This document shows positions 1 through 7,350 of a stretch of DNA of 51,576 bases, one piece after another (the first letter of the stretch is position 1; every line of letters starts with the position of its first letter). The notes beneath the pieces were generated by a model. That model made no database searches, had not been told where the DNA came from, and saw only the letters and a program-made list of their open reading frames with translations. The translations under genes were made by a program, and so were the position numbers. The stretch is from Myxococcales bacterium (GTDB lineage: Bacteria > Myxococcota_A > Polyangia > Polyangiales > Houyiibacteriaceae): positions 1-51,576 of the forward strand of contig JAGQJE010000182.1 in NCBI GenBank assembly GCA_020430775.1, read 5' to 3'.

Positions 1-123
1 AACGGCCCAGAGCCGATCCCATCGACGAAACGGCGCGAGACCTCTCGCACGCGCCGCCCATGCGCCCGGCCGCCTCCGCCGTCCGCCGACCCACCAAAAA
101 AACCGCCTTCCTTCCCATGAATC

Positions 124-183
124 GGGTTCGGGCACGGGAGCGGGTGCGGGTGCGGGGACGGCCACGGGCGCGGGTGCGGGTTC
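124..183 (+). repeat. GGGNNC hexamer array
   Basis: Ten consecutive 6-nt units in which GGG recurs at 124, 130, 136, 142, 148, 154, 166, 172 and 178; the unit at 160 is degenerate. The two N positions vary while the GGG phase is kept. It is the reverse-complement orientation of the arrays at 2283, 15402 and 46329. Its right edge directly abuts the gene fragment at 184. The 123 bases before it hold no recognisable gene. Confidence 0.8.
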
Positions 184-301
184 GAGCGCCTCGTCGAGCT
201 GATCGAGCGCATCGGTCGCGTGGACGGGCGTCGCCAGCGTGCCCTTGGTGATGAGCCGAATGGCGTCGCGGATGCGTCGAAGGCGCGTGCTGGGCGTCGA
301 C
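184..301 (-). pseudogene. MDR oxidoreductase gene fragment (relic)
   Basis: About 118 bases align without gaps to 1213-1330, which is near the 3' end of the intact MDR oxidoreductase gene on the same strand. Shared blocks include GAGCGCCTCGTCGAGCTG at the left and ATGGCGTCGCGGATG in the middle. The fragment would encode the stretch before the C-terminal residues, but the true C-terminus is absent and replaced by the GGGNNC array at 124-183. Similarity also stops at the other end (position 301). It is therefore a relic of a duplicated or recombined copy and not an expressed gene. Confidence 0.75.
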
Positions 302-873
302 TATGGAGTCGCTGCGTCTAGGCAGAGCCGGTCCCAGCGCACGATGCGCTCGTCATCCTCGCCCATCATGTCCACGAGGTGGGCGCGGACGTACGCGGTG
401 TCGAGCGCGGGCTGAAGCGCGAGCAGGCGCTCGACGTCGGCGATGTCCTTCGTTCGGAAGAAGAGCATCTTGAAGACGGCGATCGCTTCGCGAGAGAGCA
501 CGTCTACGCCTTCACCCTCGAGCTCGATCCGAACGCGGGTTCGCTCCGCCTCTCGCGCGAAAGGTATGCTAGGCGTGAACACGTCGATGCGGAAGGGGCC
601 GAGCCGACCGACAAACATGCCGCGCGCGCGGTGATCGGCGCGAGCGGTCTCCCGGTCGCAGGTCACTCCGGCCTCCACGAGCGCGTCGAGCGCCGCGTCG
701 AGGCCGTCGTCTTGGACGAACACGTTGATATCTACGTCCATCGTGGCACGCGGCACAGCCCACCAGCCGTAGGCGAGCGCGCCTCCGATCGCGTGGGGCA
801 CACCCGCCTCGCGAAGCGCGACCGCGACCCGAACCGCAGCCTCGAGCGGATCGGTCGGCGTGCGCTCCATCAT
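301..873 (-). CDS. nucleotidyltransferase-fold protein, AbiEii-like toxin candidate
   Basis: A 190-residue protein with the minimal nucleotidyltransferase pattern: GG at residues 30-31, then T44-M-D46-V-D48 as the metal-binding DxD, and a third acidic residue D97 in RIDVF. This matches the AbiEii/MenT-like nucleotidyltransferase superfamily, whose members transfer nucleotides to RNA or protein and often act as toxins. The start codon overlaps the stop of the upstream 74-aa gene (ATGA at 870-873), so translation is probably coupled. The pair layout, small protein first and nucleotidyltransferase second, suggests a toxin-antitoxin or regulatory pair. Family placement is good; toxic activity is inference. 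Confidence 0.8.
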   Translation of the reverse strand: MMERTPTDPLEAAVRVAVALREAGVPHAIGGALAYGWWAVPRATMDVDINVFVQDDGLDAALDALVEAGVTCDRETARADHRARGMFVGRLGPFRIDVFTPSIPFAREAERTRVRIELEGEGVDVLSREAIAVFKMLFFRTKDIADVERLLALQPALDTAYVRAHLVDMMGEDDERIVRWDRLCLDAATP

Positions 874-1094
874 GAACCAGCGGCCTGGCGGCGCAGGCGC
901 GCGAGCGCTCGTACGGAGCTGTCAGGGAGCCGGTCGCGGTGGCACAGCACGCGCTCCGCATCCGGCCGCGAGAGGGCCATGCGTGCGCCGGCTCGGCAGA
1001 CGGCCCGTAGGGCAGCGGCGCGCTGCGCCGGCGTCATCTCGCGGTACTCGCGGACCTCGTCGGCGAGGCTCGGAACGTAGATCGGCGCTCCCAT
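870..1094 (-). CDS. small helical partner protein (antitoxin candidate)
   Basis: A 74-residue basic, alanine/arginine-rich protein with no signal peptide or membrane segment. A motif REYREMTPAQRAAALR occupies about residues 15-30, and the C-terminus is helical and Arg-rich. The ATG at 1094 has a GAGG just upstream. Its TGA overlaps the ATG of the nucleotidyltransferase gene by the ATGA arrangement, so the two form one operon. Short proteins with an 'MTPxxR' helix are often encoded next to such nucleotidyltransferases (from memory), which makes an antitoxin or adaptor role likely but unproven. No conserved DNA-binding domain is evident. Confidence 0.7.
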   Translation of the reverse strand: MGAPIYVPSLADEVREYREMTPAQRAAALRAVCRAGARMALSRPDAERVLCHRDRLPDSSVRALARLRRQAAGS

Positions 1095-1158
1095 GTCCTC
1101 AGGATAGCGCGGCTCGAGGCGTATTCACGGCCCCGCCGCGGCCGTCGAGCGGGCGGGG

Positions 1159-2205
1159 TCAGTCGGCGAGGCGGAGGAGAATCTTGCCGGTGCGGCCGGT
1201 GCGCTGGGCGGCGGCGAGCGCCTCGTCGAGCTGGTCGAGCGTGTAGGTCGCCTGCACCGGCGTCGCGAAGGTGCCGTTGTTGATGAGCCGGATGGCGTCG
1301 CGGATGAGGCGCAGGCGCGTGAGCATCGACTGGCGCGCGAGCCAGCCCGGCAGGTAGAAGCCCTCGTAGCGGAGGGTGGGCATGATGAGGTCGCGCGGCG
1401 AAAACGACACGGGCTCGCCGCTCAGCGTGCCGTACGAGAGGACGTGGCCCGCAGGGCGCATGCAGCGGAGCACCTCGGCGCCGAGCGGGCCGCCCACGCA
1501 GTCGAGCGCGTAGCCGACGCCGTTCGGCGCGTAGCGCTGGAGGCCCTCCGAGAGCGGCGTCTCGTCGGTGGCGATGACCGCCTCGACGCCTCCTGCGCGC
1601 AGGCGGTCGGCGCCGGCTGCGCTGCGGACGACGGCGATGACGAAGAAGCCGTCTTCCTTGGCGAGGGCGCGCACCATCGACGAGAGCGCGGAACCGGCGG
1701 CCGTCTGGAGCAGCCAGCCCCCTCGCGGCACGCGGAGCACGTGGCGGACCATGGCGAGGGCGGTCAGCGGGTTCACGAAGAACGACGCGGCCTGCTCGTC
1801 GGGCATCGCGGCGGGGACAGGGATCGCGCGGCCGGCGTCGACGCAGGCGAGCTCTTGCCACGTGCCCCTCGGAGGTGGCGCCACGACGGCGACGCGCTTG
1901 CCTACGAGGCGCGCGCCCCACCACCCGGGCCCGGCGGACTCGACCACGCCGACCCCCTCGCCACCGAGGGCGTAGGGCGGCGCAGGACAGACGTCGCCCT
2001 CCGGCGCGTAGCGAGGCTCGTCCTTGCCGCGGTTCCACGCGAGCGGCGCGAGCGCGTCGCGGTAGGTCCCGTTTACGAAGTTGAAGTCGGACGGGTTGAT
2101 GGGCGCGAGGCGCATCCGCACCTGCACCTCTCCGCGCCCAGGCGCGTCCGGCTCACGCTCACGAACCGAGATCGTGCCGTCCCCGCTCATCCAGGCTGCT
2201 CGCAT
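1159..2205 (-). CDS. MDR-family NAD(P)H-dependent oxidoreductase (quinone reductase / MECR-like)
   Basis: A 348-residue medium-chain dehydrogenase/reductase of the zinc-independent quinone oxidoreductase or trans-2-enoyl-CoA reductase type. The GroES-like N-terminal half includes LAPINPSDFNFVNG near residue 35 and YALGGEGVGVV. The Rossmann half starts at WLLQTAAGSALSSM, and DCVGGPLG follows. No structural-zinc cysteine cluster is visible. The ATG at 2205 begins MRAAWMSGDG, a typical family start; the frame stays open upstream only because of the hexamer array, whose Arg/Ala translation is not protein-like. It is divergent from the exonuclease gene and shares the array-bearing intergenic region. 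The substrate cannot be read from sequence. A gene fragment of the same family lies at 184-301. Confidence 0.85.
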   Translation of the reverse strand: MRAAWMSGDGTISVREREPDAPGRGEVQVRMRLAPINPSDFNFVNGTYRDALAPLAWNRGKDEPRYAPEGDVCPAPPYALGGEGVGVVESAGPGWWGARLVGKRVAVVAPPPRGTWQELACVDAGRAIPVPAAMPDEQAASFFVNPLTALAMVRHVLRVPRGGWLLQTAAGSALSSMVRALAKEDGFFVIAVVRSAAGADRLRAGGVEAVIATDETPLSEGLQRYAPNGVGYALDCVGGPLGAEVLRCMRPAGHVLSYGTLSGEPVSFSPRDLIMPTLRYEGFYLPGWLARQSMLTRLRLIRDAIRLINNGTFATPVQATYTLDQLDEALAAAQRTGRTGKILLRLAD

Positions 2206-2282
2206 GAAGCCCACACTACCACCCACCACACCCCCCGGCGCCAACCCCCGCCCCCGGCCATGCACCCGCCGCCGCTCCGGCG

Positions 2283-2390
2283 CCCGCGCCCGAACCCACG
2301 CCCGCTCCCGCCCCCGCTCCGGCGCCCGCGCCCGCGCCCGTGCCCGAACCCGAACCCGTGCCCGAACCCGAACCCGTGCCCGAACCCGCC
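2283..2390 (+). repeat. CCCGNN hexamer array in a divergent promoter region
   Basis: CCC recurs every 6 nt from 2283 to about 2387 with few breaks, giving roughly 18 units such as CCCGAA, CCCGTG, CCCGCG and CCCGCT. It fills most of the space between the MDR gene (minus strand) and the exonuclease gene (plus strand). The complementary strand has G3 runs with 3-nt loops, a canonical G-quadruplex pattern, lying on the coding strand upstream of the MDR gene. Confidence 0.85.
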
Positions 2391-2493
2391 CGAATATGTC
2401 CCACCACCCAACTTCCCCTGTGGAAGCGCCCCCACCTGCGTTACAACCCCCGCGCAACGGCCACCTCCCTGCCTCTGCGCCGCTCAGGACCCG

Positions 2494-3768
2494 ATGCGCC
2501 ACTCGTTTACGTTTGTCCACGCCGCGGACCTACACATCGACAGCCCGCTCCGGGGGTTGTCGAGCTATGAGGGTGCGCCGGTCGAGCGGGTGCGGGGGGC
2601 GACGCGGCGGGCGATGGAGAACCTGGTCGAGCTCTGCGTCGACGAAGGCGCCGCGCTGCTCCTGCTCGCGGGGGACCTCTTCGACGGCGACGGCAAGGAC
2701 TACAGCACGGCGCTCTTCTTCAGGCGGCAGATGGCGCGGCTCGCGGAGGCGGGCGTCCAGGTGGCGCTCGTCCGCGGCAACCACGACGCGCAGAGCAAGA
2801 TGACCCGCGAGCTGCGCCGGGCCGACAACGTGACCGAGCTGCCGACGGAGGCGCCCGCGACCCACGTGTACGACGATCTCGCCGTCGCAGTGCACGGGCA
2901 GGGCTTCGCGCGCCCGGCGGTGACGGAGGATCTGGTCCGCGACTACCCGCCGCGGGTCCCTGGCGCGCTGAACATCGGGCTCCTGCACACCTGCCTCGAC
3001 GGGCGAGAGGGGCACGCGCCCTACGCGCCGACCTCGCTCGATGAGCTGAGCCGGAAGGGCTACGACTACTGGGCGCTCGGGCACGTACACACGCGCGAGG
3101 TGCTGAGCGAGGACCCTTGGGTGCTCTTCCCCGGCAACCTGCAGGGCCGACACATCCGCGAGACCGGCGCGAAGGGTGCGACGGTCGTACGCGTCGAAGG
3201 TGGCCGCATCGTAAGCGTCGAGCACCGAAGCCTAGACGTCGTGCGGTGGGCGCGCGTCGAGGTGGACGCGGCGGGCGCCGAGACGCCCGAGGACGTCGTC
3301 GAGCGGGCACGCGACGCGCTCCAGCGGGCGATAGAGGCGGCGGAGGAGCGCCTGCTCGCTGCGCGGATCGAGGTCACCGGCCGGACTGGCGCGCACGCGG
3401 CGCTCGTCGGGAGGCGCGAGCATTGGGACAACGAGCTTCGGGCGGTCGCCGTCGACCTCGGCGCGGACGCGGTGTGGGTCGAGCGCGTGAAGCTCATGAC
3501 GCGGCCCGCGATCGACGTCGCCGATCGATTGTCCGACGACGACCCCGTCGCGCAGCTCATCCGCGGGGTCGACGCGCTCGGCTCGGACGACGACACATTG
3601 CGCGACCTCGCCGCGGAGCTCGACGCGCTCCGAAAGAAGCTGCCGGCGGCGCTCGTCGACCGGGAGCCGACGCTCAGGCTCGACGACCACGAAGCCCTGC
3701 GGTCGCACCTTCCCGACGTGAAGGAGCTCCTCGTCGAGCGGCTCCTCGAGGCGGAGGTGTCCGAGTGA
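2494..3768 (+). CDS. YhaO/SbcD-like DNA repair metallophosphoesterase
   Basis: A 424-residue calcineurin-like phosphoesterase with all five nuclease motifs: D12-x-H14 in ADLHIDSP, GDLFD at 60-64, GNHD at 95-98, LLH165 and GHVH at 196-199. These ligate the two catalytic metals in Mre11/SbcD nucleases. The ATG at 2494 gives an N-terminus that starts directly with the first strand, as in YhaO proteins. The C-terminal half, about residues 240-424, carries the capping and ATPase-interacting region. The stop overlaps the GTG of the next gene (GTGA, 3765-3768), so it forms an operon with a YhaN-like ATPase and the two should act as a double-strand-break end-processing complex. Confidence 0.9.
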   Translation: MRHSFTFVHAADLHIDSPLRGLSSYEGAPVERVRGATRRAMENLVELCVDEGAALLLLAGDLFDGDGKDYSTALFFRRQMARLAEAGVQVALVRGNHDAQSKMTRELRRADNVTELPTEAPATHVYDDLAVAVHGQGFARPAVTEDLVRDYPPRVPGALNIGLLHTCLDGREGHAPYAPTSLDELSRKGYDYWALGHVHTREVLSEDPWVLFPGNLQGRHIRETGAKGATVVRVEGGRIVSVEHRSLDVVRWARVEVDAAGAETPEDVVERARDALQRAIEAAEERLLAARIEVTGRTGAHAALVGRREHWDNELRAVAVDLGADAVWVERVKLMTRPAIDVADRLSDDDPVAQLIRGVDALGSDDDTLRDLAAELDALRKKLPAALVDREPTLRLDDHEALRSHLPDVKELLVERLLEAEVSE

Positions 3769-6700
3769 GGATCGACCGGCTCGACCTCATCGCGTTCGGC
3801 CCCTTCACCGACCGGACGCTCGACCTGTCCGCGCCGCGCGACCGCGAGGCGGGGCCCGGGGTCGACCTCGTCTATGGCCCGAACGAGGCGGGGAAGAGCA
3901 CGACGCTGCGCGCGATCACGGGCCTGCTCTACGGCATCGACGAGCGGACGCCGGACGCGCACGTACACCCGATGCAAAAGCTGCGCATCGGCGCGCGCAT
4001 CGTCCGCGCGGATGGGGCGGTGTTCGAGTGCGTGCGGCGCAAAGGGCGCAAGCAGACCTTGCTCTCTCCGTCGGGGGATCCGCTCGAGGAGGGGTGGCTC
4101 GAGCGCTCGCTCGCCGGGGTCGGGCAGGGGCGCTTCGAGAGCATGTTCGGGCTCGACCACGAGACGCTGCGCAAGGGTGGCGAGGCGCTCCTCGCAGGAC
4201 GCGGCGACGCCGGTGAGAGCCTCTTCGACGCGGGTCGCGGCGGGCGCGCCATCCGCGAGGTGCTCGACGCGCTCGACAAGGAGGCGGACGAGCTGTTCGT
4301 GCCACGGGGGTCGAGGCAAGAGATTGCCCAGCGGCTCAAGGCGTACGACGACGCCAAGAAGCGGGCGCGGCACGCCGCGCTGACCCGCGGCGCGTGGAAG
4401 GACGCCGCCGCGTCCGTCGACGCGCTGGCCAACGACGCGGAGGCGCGCGGCGCGCGGGTGTCCGAGCTGCGCGCGGAGCACGCGCGGCTCGAGCGACAGC
4501 GGCGCGTCCGGCCGAAACTCGCGGCGCTCGATGCGCAGGTCGCCGCCCGTGAGGCGCTCGGGGACGTCCCGCCGCTCGACGAGGCGGCGTTCGAGGCGCG
4601 CGCGAGCGCCGAGCAAGTCGTGCGGGAGAGCGGCATCGCGATCGAGCGCATCGAGCGTGAGGTAGCGGAGCTGTCTGCAGAGCGCGACGAGGCCGAGGCG
4701 ACGCCGGGCCTGCTCGCCCTCGACGACGCACGTGTCGTATCGCTGCGGGACCGCCTCGCTGTCGTGCAGCAGGCCGCTCAGGATCGCTTCAAGCGAGCTG
4801 CGGAGCTCACCGCTGCCGAGGAGGAGGCGCGAGAGATCGCGAGGCGGCTTGGGCCCGTCGCCGAAAGCGCCGTGGCCGCGTCCGACGCGACAGAGGATGA
4901 GCCCGGCGAGGGCGATCGCCGCTCGCCGGTCGCGAAGCGCACCCGCGTCTCGGACCTGGCCAAGTCCCACGGCGAGCTCGCCGCCAGCCTCCGCCACGCC
5001 GAGGAGGCGCTCGGCGAGGCTCGCGTCGCGCGTGAGCGTGCGGACGCGGCGGTCGAGGCGCTGACGGAGCCGCTCGATCCGGGCGAGCTCCGGCGCGCCA
5101 TCGAGCGGGCGCGGACCGAGGGCGACCTCGACGCCGCGGTTCGGGACAGCGCCGACAGGCGGGCGGCGGCACAACGCGAGGCGGACGGGGCGATCCGGGC
5201 GCTCAACTGGTGGGAGGGCAGCCAAGGCGAGGTGCTCGCGCTTGCTCCGCCGAGTGAAGAGACCGTAGAGGCGTTCCGCGGGCGCTTCGCGGAGGTCGCG
5301 GACAAGGAGCGCAGGCTCGAAGAGCGGGCCGAGGCGCGTCGGGTCGAGCGGGGCCGCGCGCGCAAGGAGCTCGACACCCTCGCGGCGACGGGCGCGCCGC
5401 CGAGCGACGAGGAGCTGCGGGAGGCGCGGGCGGAACGGACCGAGCGCTGGCAGGCGGTGCGTCGCGGCGCCGCGGCCGACGGCCCGGCCGGGGACGCGGT
5501 CGAGCAGGCCATCGAGGCGGCCGACGCCGTCGCCGATCGGCTGCGGCGGGAGGCGGATCGCGTCGCGAAGCGCGCCGCACTCGAGGCGACCCTCACGCAG
5601 CTCGCCGAAGACGACGCGGCCGACGCCGACGCAGCCGACGCGGTCGCGACGGCGCGGGCAGCCCTCGCGGCGGAGTGGGAGGCGCGCTTCGTGGCGCTCG
5701 GGCTGAGGCGGCCGGTGGGCATGCCGGCGGAGATGCTCCGCTTCGTGCGCGACCTCGACAGGGCCCGCGCGTTGGCGCGCGCGAGCGCCGAGGCCGAGAT
5801 CGCGCACGACAAGCTCACGGCGCGGCGGCGGAGTCGATGTGAGGCGATCGCGCGTGCGCTCGACGCGCTCGGGGAGGGCGCCGCGGCGCCGAGTGACGAC
5901 GCGTCGGGCGAGCAGTCGATGGCCGAGGCGATCGATCGGGCGCAGGAGGTCTTCGGCCGCGTGAGCGAGCTCGCCAATGAGGTCGACCGCGCACGAGGTG
6001 CGGCGGCGAGCGCTGTGGAGACGCTGGCGCTGCGTGAGCGCGAGGCGGCGGCGCGCCGACGGGTGTTGGCGGAGTGGACTAGCGAATGGACCGCGGCGAC
6101 GGCCGCGATGCAGCTCTCCGTCGAGGTGACCCCGGCCGAGGCGCAGGCGGAGCTCGAGGCACTGGGCGACCTCTGGAACCGACAGCGGGGCTTGGACGAA
6201 CTGCGAAGGCGCATCGAGGGCATCGACCGCGACCGCGCCGCGCTCGAGCAGGAGAGCGCGACGCTCGCAGCCCGCCACCTGCCGGAGGTGGCGGCGCTCC
6301 CCCTCTCGGAGCGCGTCGACGCGCTCGTCGGCCGGCACGGCTCAGCGAAGGCTGCGGCGAGGCGGCGGGCCCAGCTCGACGCGAAGATCGAGGAGAAGCG
6401 CACCGAGCTCGGCGTGGTGCGTGCCCGACACGACGACGCGCAGGCTCTGCTCGACGGGCAGATGCGCGCGCACGGGGCAGGGAACGTCGAAGGGCTTCGA
6501 GCGCTCGAGGTGGAGGCTCGCGAAGGGGCGCGCCTCGACCAGCGGATCACGCAGCTCGAGGAGGACCTGCTTGGCCTCGGCGACGGCGAGGGGATCGAGG
6601 CGCTCCGCGAGCAGATCCGCGAGGTCGATCCGGACGAAGCCAGCGCGCGCCTAGCCGAGCTGGACACGCTCGTGCAGGAGGCCGACCAGGAGCACCAGCA

Positions 6701-7310
6701 GAAGCGCACGGAGCTCGGCGCGGCGCGAGAGGCGCTGAAGCAGCTCGAAGCCGCGTCCGCGGTGGAGTCCACGGAGGCGATGGAGCAGGCGCTCGCGGCG
6801 CTCTGCGCGCCGGTCGATCGATACGTGCAGCTTCGCCTCGCGGCGGCGCTGCTGAGGCGGGAGATCGAGCGCTACCGTGACGAGAACCAGGGGCCGATCC
6901 TCTCGCGCGCGGCGGCGCTCTTTCCGCGCCTGACGCTCGGACACTACGGCTCGCTGCGGGCCGGCTACGACGGGAGCGGCCACGTGCTCGTCTGCGAGCG
7001 CTCGGACGGCAGCGAGTGCCACGTCGAGGGGCTGAGCGATGGCACGCGAGACCAGCTCTACCTCGCGCTGCGCGTCGCGAGCCTCGAGCGGCACGCGGCG
7101 CATCACGAGCCCATGCCGGTCGTCCTCGACGACGTGCTCGTGCACTTCGACGACGCGCGCGCCAAGGCCGCGCTCGAGGTGCTCGGCGAGCTCGGGCGCT
7201 CGACCCAGGTCTTGCTCTTTACGCACCACGCGCGGGTGCGGGAGCTCGCGCACGAGGCGCTCGGCGAGGGGCTCCGAGTGCACGCGCTCGACGTCGTGTC
7301 GAGCCCGTGA
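3765..7310 (+). CDS. YhaN/SbcC-like AAA ATPase with coiled coils
   Basis: A 1181-residue SMC/Rad50-type ATPase. The N-terminus VRIDRLDLIAFGPF leads to Walker A GPNEAGKST at 38-46. A C-terminal ABC signature LSDGTRDQLYLALR starts near residue 1090 and Walker B VVLDDVLVHFDD is near 1118-1128. Between them lie some 850 residues of Glu/Arg/Ala-rich heptad sequence, that is, long coiled-coil arms. The YhaN-type N-terminus and LSDGT signature distinguish it from classical SbcC. The GTG start overlaps the nuclease stop. Inferred role: the ATP-driven partner of the upstream nuclease in DNA end resection or hairpin cleavage. Confidence 0.9.
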   Translation: MRIDRLDLIAFGPFTDRTLDLSAPRDREAGPGVDLVYGPNEAGKSTTLRAITGLLYGIDERTPDAHVHPMQKLRIGARIVRADGAVFECVRRKGRKQTLLSPSGDPLEEGWLERSLAGVGQGRFESMFGLDHETLRKGGEALLAGRGDAGESLFDAGRGGRAIREVLDALDKEADELFVPRGSRQEIAQRLKAYDDAKKRARHAALTRGAWKDAAASVDALANDAEARGARVSELRAEHARLERQRRVRPKLAALDAQVAAREALGDVPPLDEAAFEARASAEQVVRESGIAIERIEREVAELSAERDEAEATPGLLALDDARVVSLRDRLAVVQQAAQDRFKRAAELTAAEEEAREIARRLGPVAESAVAASDATEDEPGEGDRRSPVAKRTRVSDLAKSHGELAASLRHAEEALGEARVARERADAAVEALTEPLDPGELRRAIERARTEGDLDAAVRDSADRRAAAQREADGAIRALNWWEGSQGEVLALAPPSEETVEAFRGRFAEVADKERRLEERAEARRVERGRARKELDTLAATGAPPSDEELREARAERTERWQAVRRGAAADGPAGDAVEQAIEAADAVADRLRREADRVAKRAALEATLTQLAEDDAADADAADAVATARAALAAEWEARFVALGLRRPVGMPAEMLRFVRDLDRARALARASAEAEIAHDKLTARRRSRCEAIARALDALGEGAAAPSDDASGEQSMAEAIDRAQEVFGRVSELANEVDRARGAAASAVETLALREREAAARRRVLAEWTSEWTAATAAMQLSVEVTPAEAQAELEALGDLWNRQRGLDELRRRIEGIDRDRAALEQESATLAARHLPEVAALPLSERVDALVGRHGSAKAAARRRAQLDAKIEEKRTELGVVRARHDDAQALLDGQMRAHGAGNVEGLRALEVEAREGARLDQRITQLEEDLLGLGDGEGIEALREQIREVDPDEASARLAELDTLVQEADQEHQQKRTELGAAREALKQLEAASAVESTEAMEQALAALCAPVDRYVQLRLAAALLRREIERYRDENQGPILSRAAALFPRLTLGHYGSLRAGYDGSGHVLVCERSDGSECHVEGLSDGTRDQLYLALRVASLERHAAHHEPMPVVLDDVLVHFDDARAKAALEVLGELGRSTQVLLFTHHARVRELAHEALGEGLRVHALDVVSSP

Positions 7311-7350
7311 GCGCCGAGCGGCCGCCGCTGCGGCTTGCTACGCTCGGGCG

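Noticed and set aside
2283-2390. Hexamer array as a CRISPR array
   Set aside because: Six-base period with no unique spacers and no cas genes in the window.
1444-2493. N-terminal 350-codon extension of the YhaO-like gene
   Set aside because: It is antisense to the MDR gene and then runs through the hexamer array; the family N-terminus starts at 2494.
3066-6338. 1090-codon open frame on the minus strand across the YhaO/YhaN genes
   Set aside because: Arg/Leu/Glu-rich translation with no domain; it mirrors the GC-biased third positions of the real plus-strand genes.
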